A DNA stretch of 64,000 nt from Coriobacteriaceae bacterium (GCA_015062655.1 SUUG01000003.1:62001-126000); one strand, 5' to 3'; positions 16,453 to 25,790 are shown, counted from the stretch's first letter. Numbers and translations are program-made. Notes: generated by a model not told the origin, from the sequence alone.

Positions 16453-18930
16453 ATGAGACGAGAATCCACAGATCAGATGAGCCTCTTTCCTGAGGAGCCC
16501 GCCGCGCCCCCGCCGCCGGCCGCGCCCGCCGCGCCGCGCGCCCGCCGCACCTCGACCGCCGCCGCCTACCTCTCGGTCGTCGTGGACATCCCGGCCCGGG
16601 CCCTCTCGGAGCCCTTCGCCTACGGCGTCGCGCCCGAGCTCGAAGGGGACGCCGAGGTCGGCGCCACCGTGCTCGTCAACTTCGCCGGCCGCATGGCCGC
16701 GGGCTACGTCGTCGCCCGCTCCGAGCGCCTGGGCGGCCTCCCGGGCGCCGCCGGCCTCGACCCCGCCCGCGTCAAGCTGATCCGCCAGGTCCTCGCCCCG
16801 AGCGCGTTCTCCCCGGTCTCGGCCGCCATCGCCTTGTGGATGAGCCGCGAGTACGTGGCGTCGCTCGCGGAGTGCCTGCGGCTCTTTCTGCCGCCCGGCG
16901 GCTCGCCGCGCGTCCGCCGCACCGACGACGGCACCTACGAGCTCGCCGCGCCGAGTACCCGCCCCGTGAGCGAGCGCTGGGCCTTTCTCACCGACGACGG
17001 GCGCGCCTTCACGCCGCGCGCCAACGCCACGCGCCAGCGCCAGCTCATCGCGGCGCTCGCCTGCGGTCCGGTCACCACCCGTGAGCTCAACCTGCTCTAC
17101 TCCGATATGTCGGCCGCCGTCCGCGCCCTCGAGCGGCAGGGGGTCGTCTCGGTGGAGGAGCGCCGCGCCTGGCGGGGAAGCGGGGAATCCGCCACCTCGC
17201 TCTCCTCGGCGCGCGCCGCCGCGCCGGCCGCGCTCACCGCCGGTCAGACCGAGGCCCTCGCTGCCATCGCCGAGGCCGACGAGGCCGGCCAGGGCGACGT
17301 CGTCTTGGTGGACGGGGTCACCGGCTCGGGCAAGACCGAGGTGTACCTCGCCGCGATCGAGCGGGTGCTCGCGCGCGGGCGCACGGCCTGCGTGCTCGTG
17401 CCCGAGATCTCGCTCACCGCGCAGACAGTCGGTCGCTTCCGGTCGCGGTTCGGCCCGGCCGTCGCCGTCTTCCACTCGCGCCTCTCGGCCGGCGAGCGCC
17501 TCGACCAGTGGGACATGGTGCGCTCGGGCGCGGCGCGCGTGGTGGTCGGCGCGCGCTCGGCGCTCTTCTGCCCGCTCGCCGACCTCGGCCTCATCATCAT
17601 CGACGAGGAGCACGAGCAGTCCTACAAGCAGGGGTCGACCCCTCGCTACCACGCGCGCGAGGTGGCGGCCGAGATGGCCCGCCGCCATCGCTGCCCGCTC
17701 GTGCTCGGCTCGGCCACCCCGTCCGCCGAGGCGCTCGTCCGGTGCGCGGAGGGTGGCGTGGACGGCCAGCGCTGGCGCCGCGTGTCGATGCCCGAGCGCC
17801 CGGGCGGGGCCGTGCTTCCCACCATCCGCATCGTCGACCTGCGCCGCGAGTTCGCGGGTGGCCGCCGCTCGATCTTCTCCCGCCCGCTCGAGGAGGCGCT
17901 CCTCAGGATCGTCGAGCGCGGCGAGAAGGCCGTCCTTCTGCACAACCGCCGCGGGTTCGCCCCCTTCCTCATGTGCCGGGATTGCGGCTGCGTGCCCACC
18001 TGCCGGCATTGCTCCACGGCGCTCACCTACCATGAGCGCACGCACAGCCTCGCCTGCCACACCTGCGGGGCCACCTACCGCGTGCGGCCCTATCCGGCGC
18101 CGGGCTCGGCCTGCCCCAAGTGCGGCAGCCGCTACCTCGCCAAGATGGGCCTCGGCACCCAGCAGGTGGAGGACGCCCTGCGCGCGCTGTTGCCCGAGCA
18201 CGTGCCCGTGATCCGCATGGACGCCGACACCACGCGCGGCAAGGACTCCCACAAGCAGCTGCTCGAGGAGTTCGACGCCGCGCCCACCGCCGTGCTGCTC
18301 GGCACGCAGATGATCGCCAAGGGGCTCGATTTCCCCGAGGTCACGCTCGCGGCCGTGGTGAACGCCGACTACGCCCTCAAGATGCCCGACTTCCGCGCCC
18401 AGGAGCGCGCCTTCGACCTGCTCGAGCAGGTGGCGGGCCGCGCCGGGCGGGGGGAGCGCCCGGGCGAGGTCATCATCCAGACCTATCAGCCCGAGGACCC
18501 GGTCATCCGCGCCGTGGAGGCGCACCGCCGCGAGATCTTCACCGAGCATGACCTCGCGCAGCGAGAGGAGGCCCTCTACCCGCCCTTCGTGCGCCTATCG
18601 AACGTGACGGTCTGGGGGGCCGACGAGGCCGCGGCGCGCGCCTACATCGACCGCCTGGCGGCCGCCGTGACCGATCTGATGCCCGGCGCCTCGCCGTTTC
18701 TGCCCGCGGCCCGCGGGGACTCGCCGGCGGGCCCCCTGGCGGCGCCCCAGATCCTCGGCCCCAACCCCTGCGTGATCGGGCGGGCGAAAGACCGCTACCG
18801 CTTCCATTTCATGGTGAAGTCGCCGATTGGGTATCATGTATCGAGCGCGCTCGCCACCGCCTTGGACCGGGTGGGCGCGAAACCGGGAATCAACGTCAGC
18901 GTCGATGTAGACGCCTATGATCTGATGTAG
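16453..18930 (+). CDS. priA: primosomal protein N' (replication restart helicase)
   Basis: Superfamily 2 DNA helicase of 825 residues that reloads the replisome at collapsed forks. The N-terminal DNA-binding domain opens YLSVVVDIPARALSEPFAYG, as in PriA. Walker A is GVTGSGKT (about residues 288-295), followed by a DEEH box. Four CxxC pairs form the zinc-binding insert (CRDCGC, CRHC, CHTCG, CPKCG). The helicase C-terminal lobe ends in the PriA C-terminal domain. The frame stays open far upstream, but the family begins near this ATG, 8 bases after a -10 box. It leads the priA-def-fmt-rsmB cluster common in Actinobacteria and Firmicutes. Confidence 0.95.
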   Translation: MRRESTDQMSLFPEEPAAPPPPAAPAAPRARRTSTAAAYLSVVVDIPARALSEPFAYGVAPELEGDAEVGATVLVNFAGRMAAGYVVARSERLGGLPGAAGLDPARVKLIRQVLAPSAFSPVSAAIALWMSREYVASLAECLRLFLPPGGSPRVRRTDDGTYELAAPSTRPVSERWAFLTDDGRAFTPRANATRQRQLIAALACGPVTTRELNLLYSDMSAAVRALERQGVVSVEERRAWRGSGESATSLSSARAAAPAALTAGQTEALAAIAEADEAGQGDVVLVDGVTGSGKTEVYLAAIERVLARGRTACVLVPEISLTAQTVGRFRSRFGPAVAVFHSRLSAGERLDQWDMVRSGAARVVVGARSALFCPLADLGLIIIDEEHEQSYKQGSTPRYHAREVAAEMARRHRCPLVLGSATPSAEALVRCAEGGVDGQRWRRVSMPERPGGAVLPTIRIVDLRREFAGGRRSIFSRPLEEALLRIVERGEKAVLLHNRRGFAPFLMCRDCGCVPTCRHCSTALTYHERTHSLACHTCGATYRVRPYPAPGSACPKCGSRYLAKMGLGTQQVEDALRALLPEHVPVIRMDADTTRGKDSHKQLLEEFDAAPTAVLLGTQMIAKGLDFPEVTLAAVVNADYALKMPDFRAQERAFDLLEQVAGRAGRGERPGEVIIQTYQPEDPVIRAVEAHRREIFTEHDLAQREEALYPPFVRLSNVTVWGADEAAARAYIDRLAAAVTDLMPGASPFLPAARGDSPAGPLAAPQILGPNPCVIGRAKDRYRFHFMVKSPIGYHVSSALATALDRVGAKPGINVSVDVDAYDLM

Positions 18931-18946
18931 AAAGGAGCGCGAGGCG

Positions 18947-19483
18947 ATGGAAGTGAACGGCATCGTCCTGTCTCCCGATCCGCGGCTGCGCCAGGAGTGC
19001 GCCGAGATCGATGAGATCACGCCCGAGATCGTCGAGCTCGCGGCGCGCATGCGCGAGACCATGTTCGAGGACGGGGGCTGCGGCCTGGCTGCCCCGCAGG
19101 TGGGCGAGCTCGTCCAGCTCGTCCTCGTCGACACCACCTACACGGGGGCCGACGACTACGACCCCTACGTCCTCATCAACCCCAAGATCGTCGAGCAGTC
19201 TGACACGCTCGCGCCCTACAGCGAGGGCTGCCTGTCGATCCCGGGCATCAGCTGCGAGATCATGCGGCCCGACCGCGTGGTCGTCGAGGCCTACAACCTC
19301 GAGGGCGACCTCATGCGCTACGAGGCCGAGCGCGACCTCATGTGCGTCTGCCTGCAGCACGAGATCGACCATCTGCACGGCGTCACCATGTTCGAGCGCC
19401 TCGATCCGGCCGAGCGCATGAGGGCGCTCAGGGCCTACCAGGACGCCCTCGCCCGCGGCGCGAAGCCGGGGGAGACCGAGTAA
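18947..19483 (+). CDS. def: peptide deformylase
   Basis: Metallo-hydrolase of 178 residues that removes the formyl group from nascent polypeptides at the ribosome. All three motifs are present: GCGLAAPQVG, EGCLSIPG with the metal-ligand cysteine, and QHEIDHLHG with two metal-ligand histidines. It lies 16 bases after priA with an AAAGGAG site, and before fmt, whose product creates the formyl group that this enzyme removes. Confidence 0.96.
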   Translation: MEVNGIVLSPDPRLRQECAEIDEITPEIVELAARMRETMFEDGGCGLAAPQVGELVQLVLVDTTYTGADDYDPYVLINPKIVEQSDTLAPYSEGCLSIPGISCEIMRPDRVVVEAYNLEGDLMRYEAERDLMCVCLQHEIDHLHGVTMFERLDPAERMRALRAYQDALARGAKPGETE

Positions 19484-19517
19484 GGCCATCCGCGGCCCGC
19501 ACGGCCGCGTGTGCCGG

Positions 19518-19540
19518 GCGGCCCCGCGATCCGGGGCCGC
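19518..19540 (+). terminator. GC hairpin between def and fmt
   Basis: A 9-bp perfect stem, GCGGCCCCG/CGGGGCCGC with a 5-nt loop, is followed by TTCCGTTT. It could attenuate transcription between def and fmt. The T-tract is interrupted, so it may not be a full terminator. Confidence 0.4.
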
Positions 19541-19563
19541 TTCCGTTTGACGCAGGAGGTTCA

Positions 19564-20490
19564 ATGCGCATCGTCTTCATGGGAACGCCCGATTTCGCCG
19601 TGCCCTCGCTTCGGGCGCTCGCGGCCGAGCACGAGGTCGTGCTCGCGCTCACGCGGCCCGACGCCGTCCGCGGGCGCGGACGGGCCCTGCTGCCCTCGCC
19701 GGTCAAGGCTGCCGCCGAAAAGCTGGGGATCCCGGTCCTTGCCTGCGACCGCATCGAGCCCGAGGTGCTCGCCGCGCTCGAGGAGGCTCGCGCCGACGTC
19801 TTCTGCGTGGCCGCCTTCGGCTGCATCCTGCCCGACGCCGTGCTCCACATGGCGCCGCTCGGCTGCGTGAACGTCCACGCCTCGCTCTTGCCGCGCTGGC
19901 GCGGGGCGGCCCCCATCCAGCGCGCCATCCTCGCGGGGGACGCCGAGACGGGCGTCTCGATCATGCGGATCGGCCACGGTGTCGACACGGGAGCCTACTG
20001 CGCTCAGGCGAGCTGCCCGGTGCCGGGCAAGACCGCCGACGCCCTCACCGCCGAGCTGGCGCAGCTCGGCGCCGACCTCCTCGTGCAAACCCTTCCCGCC
20101 CTCGCCGCGGGGGAGGCGGTGTGGACGGAGCAGGACGAGTCCCTCGTCACGCATGCCGCGAAGATCTCCAAGGCGGAGCTGCGCCTCGACCCCGCTGTCC
20201 CAGCCTCCGAGAACGCCCGCCGCGTCCTCGCGTCGAGCGACGCGGCCCCGTCGCGCTGCCGCATCGCCGGCGGGTCCGTGCGCGTGCTCGGGGTTAGCGA
20301 GGCGGGTGCGGACGCGCCCGCGGGAGCTGCCGGCGGCCTCGTCATGCGGGGGAAGCGCGTCTTCATGCTCTGCGTCGACGGGGCGCTCGAGCTCACCTGG
20401 GTGCGCCCCGACGGCAAGCGCGCGATGGACGCGGCCGCTTGGGCCGCCGGCCACCAGGGTGCGGACGGCACCTGGGGCGCCCTCTCGTGA
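19564..20490 (+). CDS. fmt: methionyl-tRNA formyltransferase
   Basis: Formylates initiator Met-tRNA using 10-formyltetrahydrofolate. The protein has 308 residues. The N-terminal Rossmann-like domain opens MRIVFMGTPDFAVPSLRAL, with the signature NVHASLLPRWRGAAPIQRAI. A C-terminal OB-fold tRNA-binding domain follows. AGGAGGT lies just before the ATG. Its stop overlaps the GTG of rsmB (GTGA), indicating translational coupling. Confidence 0.96.
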   Translation: MRIVFMGTPDFAVPSLRALAAEHEVVLALTRPDAVRGRGRALLPSPVKAAAEKLGIPVLACDRIEPEVLAALEEARADVFCVAAFGCILPDAVLHMAPLGCVNVHASLLPRWRGAAPIQRAILAGDAETGVSIMRIGHGVDTGAYCAQASCPVPGKTADALTAELAQLGADLLVQTLPALAAGEAVWTEQDESLVTHAAKISKAELRLDPAVPASENARRVLASSDAAPSRCRIAGGSVRVLGVSEAGADAPAGAAGGLVMRGKRVFMLCVDGALELTWVRPDGKRAMDAAAWAAGHQGADGTWGALS

Positions 20491-21830
20491 GCGCGGCCAC
20501 CCCGGCCCGCCGCTGCGCGCTGTCGGTGCTCAGCGCCGCGGCCCGCGACGGGTCCTACGTGCGCGACCACCTCGATGCGGTGCAGCGGGGCGAGGGGGCG
20601 TGCCCGGCCATGGAGCCGCGCGAGGCCGCGTTCTGCCTGAGGCTGTCCCTCGGCGTCACGGCTACCTCGGGTTGGCTCGACGAGGCCATAAACGCCCACC
20701 TCAGGCGCCCGCGCGACGTGTCTTCGCGCGTGCGCCAGGCGCTGCGCATCGCCGCGTTCGAGCTCATCTACCTCGGCGCGCCACCCGAGGTCGCGGTCAG
20801 CCAGGGCGTGGAGCTCGTGCGTCGCCAGGCCCGCGCGGCCGCAGGGCTTGCCAACGCGGTCCTGCACCGGGTGGCCGAGGGGCGCGGGCCCTTCCTCTCC
20901 GCGCTTGACGCCGCACCCGAGGCGCGTGCCTACGTGGCCGCGGCGCGCCGGTCCGGCCTGCCGCTGTGGCTCGTCCGGGAGCTTCGCGGGTCGGTGGGGG
21001 AGGGTGCGGACGGGATCCTCGCCTGCGCGCTCGAGCCCGCGCCCGCCGCCGTCTGCCTGAACCCGCTCCGATCCGCGTCCGGGCTGCCGGGCCTCGTGAC
21101 CGAGCACACGCAAGGAGCGCTCCCGGAGGGCGTGGCGCTCGCGTGCGACCTGCCGGCGCTCATCCGCTCGGGCGCGCTCGCCGCGGGCGACGCCGTCGTG
21201 TCGGACCTCCACGCCCAGGAGGTGGCGCGATCGGCCATAGCGCCCGGCCGCTGCCTGGAGATCGGTGCCGGCCGGGGCACGAAGACCTTCGTCATGGCCG
21301 CGACCGCCGCACGGCACCGGATCGCGCGCACTCACGTCGCCTTGGACCTCTCGGAGGGGAAGTGCCGCGAGAACCGCCGTCGGCTCGCGCGGGCGGGGCT
21401 CGACGGCGGCGTGACCGTGATCGCCGGCGACGGCACCGACCTCGCGGCGGCCTTCGAGCCGCTGAACGCCGAGGCGGGGGAGCGGGCCCTGTTCGACCGC
21501 GTGCTCGTGGACGCCCCCTGCTCGGGGACGGGGACGATGCGGCGCCATCCCGAGATCCCCTGGCGGCTCGACCCCGCCGACGTGGGCGCGGACGGCCTGC
21601 CGGCGCTCCAAGGGCGGCTCATCGCCGAGGCCGCGTCGCGCGTGGCGCCGGGGGGACGGCTCCTCTACGCGACCTGCTCGGTGCTGCGCACCGAGAACGA
21701 CGAGGTCGTTGACGGCTTCCTCGCCGAGGCGCGCGGAGCCGGGTTCGAGGAGGTGCGCCGGCGCCAGTGGGTGCCCGCGCCCGGGGAGTTCGACGGCCAT
21801 TTCCTCGCGGAACTCGTTCGGCGCGGCTGA
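20487..21830 (+). CDS. rsmB: 16S rRNA m5C967 methyltransferase
   Basis: Methylates C967 of 16S rRNA using S-adenosylmethionine. The 447-residue protein has an N-terminal NusB-like RNA-binding domain (about 1-140) and a C-terminal Rossmann methyltransferase domain. Both catalytic cysteines are seen: C345 in VDAPCSGTG and C397 in YATCSVLRTEN. It starts with GTG overlapping the fmt stop by three bases. The family is also called Fmu or Sun. Confidence 0.93.
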   Translation: MSAATPARRCALSVLSAAARDGSYVRDHLDAVQRGEGACPAMEPREAAFCLRLSLGVTATSGWLDEAINAHLRRPRDVSSRVRQALRIAAFELIYLGAPPEVAVSQGVELVRRQARAAAGLANAVLHRVAEGRGPFLSALDAAPEARAYVAAARRSGLPLWLVRELRGSVGEGADGILACALEPAPAAVCLNPLRSASGLPGLVTEHTQGALPEGVALACDLPALIRSGALAAGDAVVSDLHAQEVARSAIAPGRCLEIGAGRGTKTFVMAATAARHRIARTHVALDLSEGKCRENRRRLARAGLDGGVTVIAGDGTDLAAAFEPLNAEAGERALFDRVLVDAPCSGTGTMRRHPEIPWRLDPADVGADGLPALQGRLIAEAASRVAPGGRLLYATCSVLRTENDEVVDGFLAEARGAGFEEVRRRQWVPAPGEFDGHFLAELVRRG

Positions 21831-21951
21831 GCCCGCGACCGCGCCGCCGCCCGTCGCGCGGCCGAGCTGCCACCCCGCGCCCGCCCCGCCGCCCTCCCCG
21901 CTGCCCAGCGACCGCATCGCCGCCCGTCTCCACTGACCCCTCGAAATGCAC

Positions 21952-21957
21952 TATACT
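21952..21957 (+). promoter_or_regulatory. -10 box (TATACT) of the GH13-GH77 gene
   Basis: TATACT lies 34 bases before the ATG at 21992, in the gap after rsmB. No good -35 hexamer at standard spacing is visible. The preceding 110 bp is GC-rich and shows nothing. Confidence 0.45.
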
Positions 21958-21991
21958 CAGGTTCATTTCCCCTGCTATCCAAGGCGGTCCC

Positions 21992-24900
21992 ATGAAGCTC
22001 ATACACAATAGCCGCTCCCCGCGCGACCGCTTCCCCTCAGGCGCCGTCCCCGTGGGGACGACCGTCCGCCTCGCCGCGCGCGTGGCCGAGGCGGATCCGT
22101 CCGGGGTGCGGGTCACCCTGCGCATCTGGATCGACGGGCAGGGTGAGACCCTCGTTCCCTGCGCGCCCGACCCCGCCGACCCCGCGCGGTTCACCGCCTC
22201 GATCCCCCTTGACCGCCCCGACCTCGTCTGGTACCGTTTCCTCGCGCAGGAGGGCGGGCGCGTCCTCACGCTCGGCGCCCCCGCGGGCCGTGTCGGCGGC
22301 GAGGGCGTGTGCGGCGAGGATCCGGAGCCCCCGTCCTTCCAGATCACGGTCTACCGCCCGCGCGCCTGCCGCCCCACCTGGTACGAGCAGGGGGTCGTCT
22401 ACCAGATCTTCCCCGACCGCTACCGGCGCGACGCGGCCTGGCGCGAGCGCACCGAGGCCGCCCTCGGCTCGCCGCGGGCGGGCACGGCGAGGCGTGTCGT
22501 GGATGACTGGGACGAGCCGCCCGTCTACGAGCGCGGCGAGGACGGCTCTATCGCCGTCTGGGACTTCTACGGCGGCTCCCTGAAGGGCATCGAGGGCGAC
22601 TTGGGCCGTCTGGCCGACCTCGGCGTCACCGTCATCTACCTGAACCCCATCTTCCAGGCCGAGAGCAGCCACCGCTACGACACGGGCGACTACTTCAGCG
22701 TCGACCCCGTCCTCGGCACCGAGGACGACTTCCGCGACCTCTGTCGCGCCGCCGGCGAGCGGGGCATCTCGATCATCTTGGACGGCGTCTTCAACCACAC
22801 GGGGGACGACTCGATCTACTTCAACCGCTACGGCAACTACCCGGGTACCGGTGCGTGGCAGGACGCCTCCTCGCCGTGGCGCGACGCCTTCACCTTCCAT
22901 GAGGATGGCGGCTACGACTGCTGGTGGGGGATCGCGAACATGCCGGCGCTCGACGACGGCTCCCCGCGCGTGCGCGAGCTGATCTGCGGCGAGGACGGGG
23001 TCGTCCGCCGCTGGCTGCGCGCCGGCGCCCGCGGATGGCGCCTCGACGTGGCCGACGAGCTCAGCGACGACATGCTGCGCGAGATCAAGGCGGCGGCCAC
23101 GGCCGAGCGCCCGGACGCGCTCGTGCTCGGCGAGGTCTGGGAGGACGCCTCGAACAAGGTGAGCTACGGGACGCTGCGGCGCTACCTCCTCGGCGACGAG
23201 CTCGACTCGGCGATGAACTACCCCTTCCGCGATATGGTCCTCGGGTTCTTGCTGGGGACGATCGACGCGGCTGAGGCGGCGGAGCACGTCAACGCCCTCG
23301 CGGAGAACTACCCGCCCGAGGCGCTGGCCTGCGCCCTGAACCTCCTCGGCAGCCATGACCGCCCCAGGATCATCTCCGTGCTCGGCGGCGCCCCCGATGA
23401 GGGTTCCCTGCCCGAGGCGGAGCGCGGCCGCTGGCGCCTCGACGCCGGCGCCCGGGGGCTCGCCAAGGCGCGCTTCTGGCTTGCCGTGCTCATGCAGATG
23501 ACCTTCCCGGGCGTGCCCTCCATCTACTACGGGGACGAGTTCGGGCTCGAGGGGCTCTCCGACCCGGACAACCGCCGCACCCTCCCCACGGCGGCCGCCG
23601 TGCGCGACGCGGACATGGAGACGATGATCAAAAACGCCCTCGGCGCCCGGCGCTCCCTGCCGTTCCTGCTCACGGCCGGCATCTGCGCCACGGCGCCCGA
23701 CCCCGAGGTGCTCGCCTACAGCCGCGTCTCCCAGGACGCCGTAGAGGCGGCGACGGTCCTCATCAACCGGAGCACCTCATCGCCGCGGCGCGTCCGCGTC
23801 CGCGCGCTCGGGCCCGCGGCGACCGACATCGTCTCCGGCGACGCCCTGCCGATCTTGCCGGACGGCACCGTGGAGGTCGAGCTTTCGGCCCTGGGGTCGG
23901 CTGTCGTCCATTTCCACGAGGAGGAGCGCCTGCAGGCGCCGTCCTTCTTCGGCGCGGGCACCGTCTGCCATATCACCTCGATCCCGAACGCGGGCGCTCC
24001 GGGCACGCTCGGGGCCCCGGCCCGGCGCTTCATCGACCATCTCGCGGCGATGGGGCTCACGTGCTGGCAGGTGCTCCCGGTGAACCCGACCGACGCCTTC
24101 CGGTCCCCGTATGCGGGGCCCTCGGCCTTCGCGGGGAGCATCGACCTGCTGGAGGAGGGCATTGACGAGCTCCGTGCCGCCTTCGCCGCGCTCGAGGGGC
24201 CGGACGGCTCGAGGCTGCTCGCGGGCGGGGCGTCCGAGGAGCTTCGGGGGTTCGTCGCCGAAAACGCCTCATGGCTCGATCCGCACTGCCTGTTCACGGC
24301 GATCAAGCGCGCACGGGGCGGGGCGGCCTGGCAGGAGTGGGAGCCGGAGCTCCGCCATTTCCGGCGCGCCCTCCTCGACGACCCGCGGTTCGCACGTGAG
24401 GCGCGCTTCGAGGCGTTTTGCCAGTTCCGGTTCGACCGGGCCTGGCGCGAGCTGCTCGACTACGCGCATGCGCGGGGCATCCAGATGATCGGAGACATCC
24501 CGATGTACGTGTCGGCCGATTCGGCGGACGCCTGGGCGTCCCCGGAGCTCTTCTGCCTCGATGGCGAGGGGCGCGTGACCGAGGCCGCCGGCGCCCCGCC
24601 CGACGCCCTGGCGCCGCAGGGACAGGTCTGGGGGAACCCCACCTACCGGTGGGACCGCATGCGCCAGGACGGCTACCGCTGGTGGATCGCCAGGCTGCGG
24701 CGCGCGCTCGCCCTGTACGACGTGGTGCGCCTCGACCATTTCCTGGGATTCCACGCCTATTTCAGCATCCCGGCGAACGGGGGCATCGCCGAGGGCCGCT
24801 GGCTGCCCGGACCGGGCGCCGAGCTCTTCGAGGCCGCCGCACGCGAGCTGGGACCCCTGCCCTTCATAGCCGAGGACTTGGGCCTGCTGACGCCCGGCGT

Positions 24901-25303
24901 GCGCGGGCTCATGTCGCGGTGCGGCTTCCCGGGGATGGACGTGCTGCAGTTCGAGGGCTACGACGTCCGCGCCGGGATCGCTCCCCATCCCGAGAAGGTG
25001 CTCTACACCTCGACGCATGACACCTCGACCCTGCTCGGCTGGTGCGCGCGCTCGTTCACGCCCGACGGCGACGAGGCCGCGGCGCGCGGCGTGGCGGAGG
25101 GGCTCGTCGAGAGCGCGCTCAACACGGACGCGACCCTCGTGATGCTGCCTCTTCAGGACATCCTCGGGCTGGGTGACGCTGACCGCATGAACACGCCGGG
25201 TGTCGCTGAGGGCAATTGGCGCTGGCAGGCGAGCGAGGGGCAGCTGCGGGCGAGCGAGGCGCGCTTCGCCGCGCTGATGATGGCCGCAGGGCGTTTCCGT
25301 TAG
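21992..25303 (+). CDS. fused GH13 alpha-glucan hydrolase and GH77 4-alpha-glucanotransferase
   Basis: Cytoplasmic enzyme of 1103 residues joining two starch/glycogen-processing activities. Residues 1-130 form a CBM34-like beta domain. The GH13 barrel (about 130-560) contains VYQIFPDRY, ILDGVFNHTGDDS, nucleophile D352 in GWRLDVADE, acid/base E381 in LGEVWE and D456 in LGSHDRP. It is of neopullulanase/cyclomaltodextrinase type. After a beta-domain the GH77 (MalQ) part begins near 650, with nucleophile D915 in VRLDHFLGF, acid/base E961 in FIAEDLG and D1010 in STHDTSTL. All catalytic residues are intact in both halves. It probably linearises branched or cyclic maltodextrins and disproportionates the products. 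Such fusions are annotated as bifunctional debranching/4-alpha-glucanotransferase in related genomes. It lies near the glg operon but on the opposite strand. Confidence 0.92.
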   Translation: MKLIHNSRSPRDRFPSGAVPVGTTVRLAARVAEADPSGVRVTLRIWIDGQGETLVPCAPDPADPARFTASIPLDRPDLVWYRFLAQEGGRVLTLGAPAGRVGGEGVCGEDPEPPSFQITVYRPRACRPTWYEQGVVYQIFPDRYRRDAAWRERTEAALGSPRAGTARRVVDDWDEPPVYERGEDGSIAVWDFYGGSLKGIEGDLGRLADLGVTVIYLNPIFQAESSHRYDTGDYFSVDPVLGTEDDFRDLCRAAGERGISIILDGVFNHTGDDSIYFNRYGNYPGTGAWQDASSPWRDAFTFHEDGGYDCWWGIANMPALDDGSPRVRELICGEDGVVRRWLRAGARGWRLDVADELSDDMLREIKAAATAERPDALVLGEVWEDASNKVSYGTLRRYLLGDELDSAMNYPFRDMVLGFLLGTIDAAEAAEHVNALAENYPPEALACALNLLGSHDRPRIISVLGGAPDEGSLPEAERGRWRLDAGARGLAKARFWLAVLMQMTFPGVPSIYYGDEFGLEGLSDPDNRRTLPTAAAVRDADMETMIKNALGARRSLPFLLTAGICATAPDPEVLAYSRVSQDAVEAATVLINRSTSSPRRVRVRALGPAATDIVSGDALPILPDGTVEVELSALGSAVVHFHEEERLQAPSFFGAGTVCHITSIPNAGAPGTLGAPARRFIDHLAAMGLTCWQVLPVNPTDAFRSPYAGPSAFAGSIDLLEEGIDELRAAFAALEGPDGSRLLAGGASEELRGFVAENASWLDPHCLFTAIKRARGGAAWQEWEPELRHFRRALLDDPRFAREARFEAFCQFRFDRAWRELLDYAHARGIQMIGDIPMYVSADSADAWASPELFCLDGEGRVTEAAGAPPDALAPQGQVWGNPTYRWDRMRQDGYRWWIARLRRALALYDVVRLDHFLGFHAYFSIPANGGIAEGRWLPGPGAELFEAAARELGPLPFIAEDLGLLTPGVRGLMSRCGFPGMDVLQFEGYDVRAGIAPHPEKVLYTSTHDTSTLLGWCARSFTPDGDEAAARGVAEGLVESALNTDATLVMLPLQDILGLGDADRMNTPGVAEGNWRWQASEGQLRASEARFAALMMAAGRFR

Positions 25304-25333
25304 GGGCGCTGACGGAGAATTCACGCGGAATCG

Positions 25334-25381
25334 CGGCTTTCCGGGCGCCCGGATGCGGTCGGGCGGAAAGCCGGGTACAGT
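25334..25381 (+). promoter_or_regulatory. inverted repeat abutting a -10 box upstream of the zinc-ribbon gene
   Basis: CGGCTTTCCG (25334-25343) and its perfect complement (25364-25373) are separated by 20 bases. The right arm ends two bases before TACAGT (25376-25381), a candidate -10 box. The arm would cover the core promoter, so it could be an operator. It could also act as a weak terminator of the GH13-GH77 gene, although no T-tract follows. Confidence 0.35.
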
Positions 25382-25432
25382 AAGGCTCGTTTGCGATGAG
25401 AACGCATCGGGCACAGAGAGGGTTTGGGTTCT

Positions 25433-25681
25433 ATGGCACATTACGACTATCGCTGCACTTCCTGTTCGACGGTGTTCGAGGTCGAGCACGGGATGACGGA
25501 GCATCCGCAGGTCACCTGCCCCGTTTGCGGAGCTCCCGCCGACAAGGTCTTCAGCTCGAGCGGCATCGAGTTCAAGGGCAGCGGCTTCTACAACACCGAT
25601 CAGCGCGGCGGCTCGTCCACCACGAAGGCGAGCGCCGCGCCGTCCTCCGGCTGCGAGAACTGCCCGCACAAGGGGGAGTAG
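25433..25681 (+). CDS. FmdB-family zinc-ribbon protein
   Basis: Small protein of 82 residues. MAHYDYRCTSC and TCPVCGAPAD supply the two CxxC pairs of a zinc ribbon typical of the FmdB/CxxC family. A Gly/Ser-rich tail ends in CENCPHKGE, giving a third CxxC. Family members are often called putative regulators, but function is not established. The ATG at 25433 matches the family N-terminus; GAGAGGG lies nine bases upstream. One of the dispersed palindromes begins eight bases after the stop. Confidence 0.85.
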   Translation: MAHYDYRCTSCSTVFEVEHGMTEHPQVTCPVCGAPADKVFSSSGIEFKGSGFYNTDQRGGSSTTKASAAPSSGCENCPHKGE

Positions 25682-25688
25682 CCCGTAT

Positions 25689-25754
25689 GATGCCGAGCGT
25701 TCGCAATTCGGGCTTTATGCGTCAGAAAAGCCCGGATTACGAACGCTCGGCGTC
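25689..25754. repeat. dispersed palindrome, copy 2
   Basis: Arms GATGCCGAGCGTTCG (25689-25703) and the matching CGAACGCTCGGCGTC (25740-25754) continue into a second perfect inner stem. There AATTCGGGCTTT (25705-25716) faces AAAGCCCGGATT (25727-25738). The two stems are separated by a single C/A mismatch, giving about 28 bp of hairpin and a 10-nt loop. This is the longest hairpin of the four copies. It sits 7 bases after the zinc-ribbon gene. Confidence 0.9.
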
Positions 25755-25790
25755 AGGGGGTGCATGCGGGTTCGCAACGCGCGGCGTTTG

